Shown here one piece after another: positions 56,501 to 64,000 of a DNA stretch of 64,000 nt. Position numbers and translations under genes: made by a program. The notes under the pieces are model-generated. The model worked only from the letters and a program-made list of their open reading frames with translations. It was not told where the DNA came from and ran no database searches. Source of the DNA: Mycolicibacterium holsaticum DSM 44478 = JCM 12374 (lineage in GTDB: Bacteria > Actinomycetota > Actinomycetes > Mycobacteriales > Mycobacteriaceae); NCBI RefSeq assembly GCF_019645835.1, contig NZ_CP080998.1, forward strand, positions 5,559,715 through 5,623,714, read 5' to 3'. Every line of letters starts with the position of its first letter. Position 1 is the stretch's first letter.

Positions 56501-57288
56501 CTGATGAAGGCACCGAAGAGGAGTGCCTCCAACGTGCCGTGCCAGTCACCCGGTGGGCCGAACTCCGCTGGCGGGGTTCTTTGGATAACCACCCAGTCGT
56601 CCCCACGCACTTCTTCGATCAGCTTCCACAACAAAGTCGGAACGCCGGCCACGTCCACCAAGCACAGGATCGGATGGTTGGCGGTACCGGTGACTTCGTA
56701 CCCCTCGGCAGTCCGAACGGTGTAGGTCTGATGCTCTCCGGAGTGGAACAGCCGGTCGGCCAGTACGGGGTTGCCGTGGCGATCCAATACCTTGACGTCG
56801 ACGACGTTGTCGGAGTTCGGCCGGGCGCCAGGAACGATGTCCGCGATCCGAACCGACTGTCCAAACGGCAGGCGCACCAAGGCATCACCGGTGACGCAGT
56901 ACCTCATCGCGGCCGGCGGATCGTTACCCGGCGAGCCGAAGTTGCCCTGCCCGTCGACCAGCGGGTACCGCAGTGACCACGGCTGGGCCATCCGGACCAG
57001 GGTGTCGTAGATCGACGCGTCGCCGTGCGGGTGGTAGTTGCCCATCGTCTCGGCAACGGAGCGTGCGGATTTCGCGTGGCTGCGGTCGGGGCGGAAGCCC
57101 GAGTCGTACATGGCGTAGAGCACCCGGCGGTGCACCGGCTTGAGACCGTCGCGGACCTCGGGTAGCGCGCGGCCCACGATCACGCTCATCGCGTAATCGA
57201 TGTAGCTGCGCTGCATCTCCTGCTGGATGTCGACCGGTTCGATGCGGTCGCCTGCTTCGTCGCCCGGCGGCAACGTGGTGTCAGTCAT
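53515..57288 (-). CDS. gyrA: DNA gyrase subunit A with an in-frame intein
   Basis: The precursor is 1257 residues. GyrA residues 1-130 end PAAMRY, with Tyr130 the DNA-cleaving tyrosine. An intein occupies 131-552 and the chain resumes at [13 protein letters not shown]. The spliced protein would be 835 residues, the usual mycobacterial length. The breakage-reunion domain, coiled coil ([18 protein letters not shown]) and C-terminal wrapping blades with the GyrA box (QKRGGKG) are intact. In the quinolone region the sequence is [12 protein letters not shown], with Ala91, Ser92 and Asp95 as wild-type residues. It introduces negative supercoils with GyrB, encoded 33 bp upstream. Confidence 0.97.
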   Translation of the reverse strand: MTDTTLPPGDEAGDRIEPVDIQQEMQRSYIDYAMSVIVGRALPEVRDGLKPVHRRVLYAMYDSGFRPDRSHAKSARSVAETMGNYHPHGDASIYDTLVRMAQPWSLRYPLVDGQGNFGSPGNDPPAAMRYCVTGDALVRLPFGQSVRIADIVPGARPNSDNVVDVKVLDRHGNPVLADRLFHSGEHQTYTVRTAEGYEVTGTANHPILCLVDVAGVPTLLWKLIEEVRGDDWVVIQRTPPAEFGPPGDWHGTLEALLFGAFISEGFVSDKRAGFNNLDRDYFNMVVAAYDAVVGGPRYVSERKIASGSNLLELDVQNVDALRRSRLGELVGQRSADKAVPEWLWHSPAAVKRTFLGALFEGDGSCSALPRNTVQVSYSTRSGRLAKDVQQMLLEFGVISRRYLHATGEHKVVITNRAHAELFSTQVGFGGSKQAKLQGLLAALPAKAAGLDSDHVPGLAQFIRAHCGSRWVDKDWLNRHNIDRQSRWQRDRAEILGRIADTDVKAIASELTDGRFYYARVTSVTDAGVQPVYSLRVDTDDHAFITSGFISHNTEARLTPLAMEMLREIDEETVDFIPNYDGRVQEPTVLPSRFPNLLANGSGGIAVGMATNIPPHNLRELAEAVYWCLENFDADEEATLKAVCERVKGPDFPTSGMIVGSQGISDAYTTGRGSIRMRGVVEIEEDSRGRTGLVITELPYQVNHDNFITSIAEQVRDGKLAGIANIEDQSSDRVGLRIVIELKRDAVAKVVLNNLYKHTQLQTSFGANMLSIVDGVPRTLRLDQMIRHYVDHQLDVIIRRTTYRLRKANERAHILRGLVKALDALDEVIALIRASETVDIARQGLIELLDIDDIQAQAILDMQLRRLAALERQRIVDDLAKIEAEIADLEDILAKPERQRGIVRDELKEIADKHGDDRRTRIVPADGEVSDEDLIAREDVVVTITETGYAKRTKTDLYRSQKRGGKGVQGAGLKQDDIVNHFFVCSTHDWILFFTTQGRVYRAKAYDLPETSRTARGQHVANLLAFQPEERIAQVIQIQTYEDAPYLVLATRKGLVKKSRLTDFDSNRSGGIVAVNLRDGDELVGAVLCSAEDDLLLVSANGQSIRFSATDEALRPMGRATSGVQGMRFNADDALLSLNVVRDDTYLLVATSGGYAKRTAIEEYPVQGRGGKGVLTIQYDKRRGTLVGALIVDDDTELYAITSGGGVIRTAARQVRKAGRQTKGVRLMNLGEGDTLVAIARNAEEGDSTDEVNTDPGA
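55633..56898 (-). other. GyrA intein with LAGLIDADG homing endonuclease
   Basis: The 422-residue insertion begins with Cys ([15 protein letters not shown]) after Tyr130 and ends in [10 protein letters not shown] before Thr of the C-extein, satisfying splice rules Cys...His-Asn/Thr. Block B is [10 protein letters not shown] with the TxxH pattern. The endonuclease core has two dodecapeptides, [10 protein letters not shown] and [10 protein letters not shown], whose acidic residues are present, so nuclease activity may be intact. Blocks F and G are [18 protein letters not shown] and SHN. This is the gyrA-a insertion site known from several mycobacteria such as M. xenopi, M. leprae, M. kansasii and M. 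flavescens. Confidence 0.96.
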
Positions 57289-57321
57289 TAAATGAGTCCT
57301 AGTTTGGTTGGCTATCTCGCA

Positions 57322-59593
<2,272 letters not shown>

Positions 59594-60142
59594 CTAACCG
59601 TAAGTGTCGCGGGGTCCACGCCCGGCAATGTGATAGGGCCCCTTCCGCCACGACGGTGCGACCGGACCCACGATTTTCAGCGAGGTGACCACCCCGTCAC
59701 CGACCGCCGCGGCGATCTTCGCCAGAAGTTGTGCCTGCACCATCCGCAGCTGGGTGGCCCACGCCGTGGACTCGGCCGAGATCGTCAGCACGCCCTCGTT
59801 CAGCGTGGTCGGGGTCGCGTGTGCGGCGATCTGTTCGCCGACCACGCCCGGCCAGCGCCCGAAGACCGCGCCCTGGGCGACGCGACCCGACCAGCCGCGG
59901 GTCCGGGCGACGTCGCGCGCGGCCGCGCCAAGCGGTTGCGGATCGCGGGCATCGGGGCCAGGGCCTGACCAGCGCCGCCGGCTGTTTCCCGCCACGCGGC
60001 GGGGCCGGGCCGCTCGGCCGCGACCCACGTCCTTGCCCTGGCTGCGCGCGGCGCCGCGCGCTTCTTCCAGGGCCCGCCGGACCAGATCCATGCCGGCCAG
60101 GTGGGCCAGGTGCTCGGGCGGGCGCGCCTCGTCGTCACTCAT
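59594..60142 (-). CDS. dciA: DciA-type replicative helicase-associated protein (DUF721)
   Basis: The frame from ATG 60142 encodes 182 residues beginning [20 protein letters not shown], followed by a basic, Arg/Gly-rich region and the C-terminal DUF721/KH-like domain: [42 protein letters not shown], and [15 protein letters not shown] divided along it. DciA loads or activates the replicative helicase in bacteria lacking DnaC/DnaI; the mycobacterial homologue is Rv0004. The frame is open upstream into recF, but ATG 60142 gives the normal length and an 8-bp overlap with the recF end. Confidence 0.9.
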   Translation of the reverse strand: MSDDEARPPEHLAHLAGMDLVRRALEEARGAARSQGKDVGRGRAARPRRVAGNSRRRWSGPGPDARDPQPLGAAARDVARTRGWSGRVAQGAVFGRWPGVVGEQIAAHATPTTLNEGVLTISAESTAWATQLRMVQAQLLAKIAAAVGDGVVTSLKIVGPVAPSWRKGPYHIAGRGPRDTYG

Positions 60143-61307
60143 CTGGGGCCTCCACCACCTCCGACACCCGACCGTCGTCACCGTCACGCATCGCCACCTC
60201 AATACGGCGCGCGTCCCAATCGGCGGGGATGTCCTCGGCGACGGCCGCGGTGACCAACACCTGTTCGGCGTCGGCGGCGACGTTGGCCAGCGCCTGACGG
60301 CGCGCGGTGTCCAGTTCGGCGAACACGTCATCGAGCAAAAGCACCGGATCGCCGCCCTCGGCGCGCAACAACTCGTAGGCGGCCAACCGTAACGACAGCG
60401 CCATCGACCACGATTCCCCGTGGCTGGCAAAACCTTTGGCGACCTGATCGCCGAGCCGCAACTCCAGATCGTCGCGGTGCGGGCCGACCAGGCACACGCC
60501 GCGCTCGAGTTCGGCGTCGCGGCGCCGCGACATCGCATCCAGTAGCGCAGCCTCGAACAGCTCGGCGCTGCCCGTCCCGGCGGCGGCTTCTTCCTCGACG
60601 ACGTCCACGCCGCTGCGATATCGGATCGCCGCGGGTCGCGACGACGGGGCCAGCAGTTGATAGGCCTTCTCGACCTCGGGCGCCAGTTGGGTCACCAGGT
60701 CGACCCGGGCCGCGATCAGCCGCGCGCCCTTCTCGGCCAGATGCCCGTCCCATACATCGAGGGTGTCCAGCACGCTGCGGTCGCCTCGGTACCGCGCGGC
60801 CGCGGCGGTTTTCAGCAGCGCGGTGCGTTGCCGAAGAACTTTGTCGTAGTCCGCCCGCACGGCCGCGATCTGCGGTCGCCGCGTCGTGGCGAGTTCGTCG
60901 AGGTAGCGGCGACGCTCGCCGGGATCCCCGCGCACCAGCGCCAAATCCTCGGGCGCGAACAACACCGCGCGCAGCACCCCGAGGATCTCGCGTGCCGCGC
61001 GCACCGGCGAGCGGTTCAACCGGGCCTTGTTGGCCCGGCCTGCGGTGATCTCCAGGTCCACCGCCAGCTCACGGCCCTCGTTGACCACGATGGTCGACAC
61101 CACAGCGCGCTGCGCGCCGGTGCGGATCAGCGGAGCATCCGTGGCCACCCGGTGCGACGCCAACGTCGCCGAATACCACAGCGCCTCAATGATGTTGGTC
61201 TTACCGAAGCCGTTCGGGCCGACGAACACGGTGCGCCCCGGGGCGAGTTCCAAGTCGATCCGGGGCCATGACCGGAAGTCGGTCAATCCGAGACGACGGA
61301 CGTGCAC
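60135..61307 (-). CDS. recF: DNA repair/replication protein RecF
   Basis: This 390-residue SMC-like ATPase has Walker [19 protein letters not shown], an ABC-type signature in [15 protein letters not shown], and Walker [14 protein letters not shown]. RecF binds DNA and helps load RecA at gaps. It is preceded by gnd and followed by dciA with an 8-bp overlap. ATG 61307 begins [14 protein letters not shown], the typical RecF N-terminus. Confidence 0.95.
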   Translation of the reverse strand: MHVRRLGLTDFRSWPRIDLELAPGRTVFVGPNGFGKTNIIEALWYSATLASHRVATDAPLIRTGAQRAVVSTIVVNEGRELAVDLEITAGRANKARLNRSPVRAAREILGVLRAVLFAPEDLALVRGDPGERRRYLDELATTRRPQIAAVRADYDKVLRQRTALLKTAAAARYRGDRSVLDTLDVWDGHLAEKGARLIAARVDLVTQLAPEVEKAYQLLAPSSRPAAIRYRSGVDVVEEEAAAGTGSAELFEAALLDAMSRRRDAELERGVCLVGPHRDDLELRLGDQVAKGFASHGESWSMALSLRLAAYELLRAEGGDPVLLLDDVFAELDTARRQALANVAADAEQVLVTAAVAEDIPADWDARRIEVAMRDGDDGRVSEVVEAPDE

Positions 61308-61335
61308 GCTAACCGCTCCTCGCGTAGGCAGGCAC

Positions 61336-62229
61336 CTAGCCGGACTCGCTGATCCGCTTGACCGCGTGTCCGCCGAACTGATTACGCAGCGCCGCGACGG
61401 CCTTCATCGTGGGCGACTCGTCTTGGCGTGACAAGAACCGGGCGAATAACGCCGCCGCGATGCTCGGCACCGGCACCCGCAACCGGATCGCCTCTTCCAC
61501 CGTCCAGCGGCCTTCACCGGAATCCTCGGTGTAACCGCTGATCTTGGCGAAACCCGGATCTTCCTTCAACGCCTTGGCCAGCAACTGCTGCAGCCACGAC
61601 CGGACCACGGTGCCGTTGGTCCACGCCTGGTAGACGGCCTGCGGATCTTCGACCAGGTCTTCTGCGGCCAACATTTCGTAGCCTTCGGCATACGCGGTCA
61701 TCAGCGCGTACTCCACCCCGTTGTGCACCATCTTCGCGAAATGGCCTGCGCCGACGGGCCCGGCGTGCACGAACCCGTCCTCCCGCGGCCCGGGCGGACG
61801 CAACGTGTCAAAGATGGGCATCGCCCGCTCGACATCGGCGTCGGCGCCGCCGACCATCAGGCCGTAACCCTCTTTCAAACCCCAGATGCCGCCCGACACT
61901 CCGGCGTCGATGTAGGTGATTCCCTTGTCTCCCAAGAGTTTTGCGTGTGGAGCGTCCTCGGTGTAGCGGGAGTTGCCGCCGTCGATGACCAGGTCGCCTG
62001 CGCTCATCTCGTCGGCCAGGCTGACGATGGTTTTCCGGGTGATCGATCCCGACGGCACCATCACCCACACCACCCGCGGGGTCTGCAGCGCATCGGCAAG
62101 CGCCGCGAGGGTGGGCACGTCGCTGACCTCGGGCCGCGGGTCGTAGCCGATGACCTCGTGGCCGCCCTCGCGAAGACGTTCGCGCATGTTGAAGCCCATT
62201 TTGCCCAAGCCGACCAGACCCAGTTGCAT
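61336..62229 (-). CDS. gnd: 6-phosphogluconate dehydrogenase (short, decarboxylating)
   Basis: This 297-residue protein has the Rossmann start [15 protein letters not shown], the family segments [36 protein letters not shown] divided in two, and the catalytic helix [19 protein letters not shown]. The length fits the short dimeric/tetrameric type rather than the ~480-residue E. coli type. It makes ribulose-5-phosphate, CO2 and NAD(P)H from 6-phosphogluconate. Its position between dnaN and recF occurs in rapidly growing mycobacteria. Confidence 0.93.
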   Translation of the reverse strand: MQLGLVGLGKMGFNMRERLREGGHEVIGYDPRPEVSDVPTLAALADALQTPRVVWVMVPSGSITRKTIVSLADEMSAGDLVIDGGNSRYTEDAPHAKLLGDKGITYIDAGVSGGIWGLKEGYGLMVGGADADVERAMPIFDTLRPPGPREDGFVHAGPVGAGHFAKMVHNGVEYALMTAYAEGYEMLAAEDLVEDPQAVYQAWTNGTVVRSWLQQLLAKALKEDPGFAKISGYTEDSGEGRWTVEEAIRLRVPVPSIAAALFARFLSRQDESPTMKAVAALRNQFGGHAVKRISESG

Positions 62230-62257
62230 ATGCGCCCCTCTCCTGGGATCGGGCCGG

Positions 62258-63457
62258 TCAGCCGGGAAGCCGCACCGGCATCAGCAGGTAGACGTAGTCG
62301 GTCCGCGCGGCGGGGAACGGTCCGGTCGCACCAAGCTCGACGTCGTCGTCACCGGCCGGGCGCAACACTGCGGGTCTGCTGGGCGTGGTGAACCCGAACG
62401 TCACCCGGTCAGAATGCAGCGATCCCAAACCGTCGGTCAGATACGTCGGGTTGAACGCGATGGTCAACGGGTCGCCGGCGAACGTCACCGGCAGATCTTC
62501 CTCGGCGCGCCCGACGTCGTCGGCGCCGGCGGACAACCGCAACACGTCGTCGGCGAACTCCATCCGGACCTGCGCACCCCGATCAGCGACCAGCGCAACA
62601 CGTTTGATCGCCTCGGTGAGTTCGGCGACGCCGATGCTGGCGACCGAGGTGTGCTCGGTGGGCAGCAGCTGACGGAATTTCGGGAACTCCGCGTCCAGCA
62701 GCCGGGTGGTGCTGCGTTTGCCCTGGCTGCGGATGCCCAACAGGCCGTCCTGCCCGACCGCGGAACCCGCGCCGAGCGCCAGGTGCACCTCACCGCCGTC
62801 GGTGCCCGCCTTCGCCGCCTCGGCCAACGTCTTGGCCGGGACCAGCACCGCGGCCTCCAGATCCGCCGATGCCGTGGACCAGGTCAGCTCGCGAACCGCC
62901 AACCGGAACCGGTCGGTGGCCGCCAAAACGACCTTCTCCCCGGCGATTTCCACCCGGATACCGGTGAGCATCGGCAACGTGTCGTCGCGACCTGCGGCGA
63001 CGGCGACCTGACCGATCGCCTCGGCGAACAGTTCCGAGGAGACGACACCGGTCTCCTCGGGCAGCGTGGGCAGCGTGGGGTAGTCCTCGACGGCCATCGT
63101 CGGCAGTGAGAACCGGGCGCTACCGCAGGTCAACGACACCCTGGTGCCTTCGACGCTGACGTCGATCGGCTTGGCCGGTAACGCCCTGGTGATGTCCGAC
63201 AACAACCGGCCCGACACCAAAACGCTTCCCGGGGAGGCGATTTCAGCCGGAACCTGCACCTCGGCCGACACTTCGTAGTCGAACCCCGAGATGGTCAGAC
63301 CGTCGTCGGTGCCGGTGAGTAACACCCCGGCCAGCACCGGAACCGTCGGCCGGGTGGGCAGGTTGCGGGCGACCCAGGCGACCGCGTCGGCGAAATCCTC
63401 GCGCACCAGCCGGAACTTCAAATCGGTGAGACCGACCGTTGTCGTCGCCACGTCCAT
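62258..63457 (-). CDS. dnaN: DNA polymerase III beta clamp
   Basis: This 399-residue sliding clamp has three DnaN domains. It begins [18 protein letters not shown], has [16 protein letters not shown] in the first domain and [11 protein letters not shown] in the second, and ends in the conserved [12 protein letters not shown]. It forms a dimeric ring that tethers polymerase to DNA. ATG 63457 follows aaggga. The upstream 543 bp are the dnaA-dnaN intergenic region, the mycobacterial origin. Confidence 0.97.
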   Translation of the reverse strand: MDVATTTVGLTDLKFRLVREDFADAVAWVARNLPTRPTVPVLAGVLLTGTDDGLTISGFDYEVSAEVQVPAEIASPGSVLVSGRLLSDITRALPAKPIDVSVEGTRVSLTCGSARFSLPTMAVEDYPTLPTLPEETGVVSSELFAEAIGQVAVAAGRDDTLPMLTGIRVEIAGEKVVLAATDRFRLAVRELTWSTASADLEAAVLVPAKTLAEAAKAGTDGGEVHLALGAGSAVGQDGLLGIRSQGKRSTTRLLDAEFPKFRQLLPTEHTSVASIGVAELTEAIKRVALVADRGAQVRMEFADDVLRLSAGADDVGRAEEDLPVTFAGDPLTIAFNPTYLTDGLGSLHSDRVTFGFTTPSRPAVLRPAGDDDVELGATGPFPAARTDYVYLLMPVRLPG

Positions 63458-64000
63458 TGGGTCCCTTCGATCAATGACACAACAAGCATTACGCAGCGCT
63501 TTACCGGTGTCCCACCCGCATTCGACCGACTGCGTCGCAACGACCGTAACGGCTGCCGCTGAACCACCGTAGAGCTTTCCGCGTCAACTTGAAAGCTAAT
63601 CGGTCGGGCTGACATGCAGGTCGGCGACCGGTTTGGAATCCGCTCCGACGGGCTAAGTCTCCAGATGTTCCCCAGGTGCTGTCTTCGAAGAAGAGTTTTG
63701 ATAGATATACAAGCAACAGTATTAGGGCCTGTGCACATTGGGGATGAAGGGCGGTCAGCCCAGCCCAGCGTCATTTGACGCTGTGAATGGGCTGTGGATG
63801 GTCCCGTGGGGAAACGTCACGCGCTGTGGACCGTTGCCGGCCTGTGCAGAGACCCGTCCGATCACCCCACGGTTGACCCCAGGTTGTCCACACCGGTGTG
63901 CACAGACGATTTTGTGACCAGTGGTGCTGGCGGTGCCAAAGATTTTTTGTGATTCTGCGTCCGGGACGGCTCACAAGATCGCCGGAGATCGCCGTGAACG
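63458..64000. other. oriC: oriC (dnaA-dnaN intergenic region), probably incomplete at the window edge
   Basis: No gene is supported here, and the position upstream of dnaN is the mycobacterial origin. DnaA-box-like 9-mers include a perfect TTGTCCACA at 63884-63892. Variants on the other strand read TGTGGATGG at 63793-63801 and TGTGGACCG at 63835-63843; weaker ones are TGTGAATGG at 63782-63790, TGTGCAGAG at 63843-63851 and TGTGCACAT at 63730-63738. The strand of the boxes alternates. An AT-rich stretch at about 63684-63727 may be the unwinding element. dnaA should lie just beyond position 64000; I found no dnaA coding end before it. Confidence 0.88.
63684..63727. other. AT-rich candidate DNA-unwinding element in oriC
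   Basis: About 44 bp (from tcgaagaagagttttgatag onward) are strongly AT-rich in otherwise GC-rich DNA. They lie next to the DnaA-box cluster, on its dnaN side. This composition is the expected property of the origin unwinding element, but function is not shown by sequence. Confidence 0.55.

Noticed and set aside
63771..63974. 67-residue frame in the origin region
   Set aside because: It has no ribosome-binding site or family resemblance and runs through DnaA boxes.

Overview
The window is high-GC actinobacterial DNA and almost certainly comes from a Mycobacterium, most likely a rapid grower (Mycolicibacterium type). The evidence is gene content and order. Reading leftwards from the right edge come the dnaN side of oriC, dnaN, gnd, recF, a DciA-type gene, gyrB, gyrA, a DUF3566 protein, tRNA-Ile, tRNA-Ala, cwsA, ppiA, a PH-domain protein, crgA, a DUF881 protein, trpG, then pknB-pknA-pbpA-rodA-pstP-fhaB-fhaA and tRNA-Leu. 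This is the conserved mycobacterial origin-proximal block, shown in reverse of the usual numbering. A gnd gene between dnaN and recF, and an ESX-1 cluster on the gyr side of the origin, match the M. smegmatis-like arrangement better than M. tuberculosis. The species assignment is inference.

Left part (1-5.5 kb): a DUF222/HNH (13E12-type) protein preceded by the 3' end of another open frame, a small conserved hypothetical, a fatty-acid-CoA ligase, a small secreted protein with a strong terminator, and an acyl-CoA dehydrogenase. From 5.6 to 19.6 kb a leftward operon encodes an ESX-1 type VII secretion system: espG1, espH, eccA1, eccB1, eccCa1, eccCb1, PE35, PPE68, esxB, esxA, espI, eccD1. Its usual outer parts (espE/espF upstream; espJ-L, espB, eccE1 and mycP1 downstream) are absent from this window. 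Behind it lie a MinD-like ATPase, an EspM-like double-HTH regulator and whiB6, the regulatory genes that normally accompany ESX-1.

22.8-36.1 kb is metabolic and accessory: an acyl-CoA carboxylase subunit, EVE-domain protein, pirin, small GNAT, thioesterase, ferritin-like protein, two F420/flavin split-barrel proteins, a lipoprotein, an overlapping four-gene membrane operon with oxidase subunit III- and IV-like proteins but no catalytic subunit, a divergent TetR regulator, a membrane-anchored universal stress protein and a quinone oxidoreductase, followed by a transposase remnant and tRNA-Leu(CAG).

36.7-46.4 kb is the cell-shape and Ser/Thr signalling operon. FHA readers, the PstP phosphatase, the RodA polymerase, the PbpA transpeptidase and two kinases are joined mostly by 4-bp stop/start overlaps. 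CrgA, CwsA and the peptidyl-prolyl isomerase follow.

49.9-52.2 kb is a small island next to tRNA-Ala. It holds a hypothetical protein, a ribbon-helix-helix regulator and a winged-helix protein divergent from a triple CTAG operator-like array, a GNAT toxin with a 49-residue overlapping antitoxin candidate, and a large inverted repeat. The right end carries gyrA interrupted by a complete 422-residue intein directly after the catalytic tyrosine, gyrB, dciA, recF, gnd, dnaN, and most of oriC with DnaA boxes and an AT-rich stretch. dnaA itself lies beyond the window.
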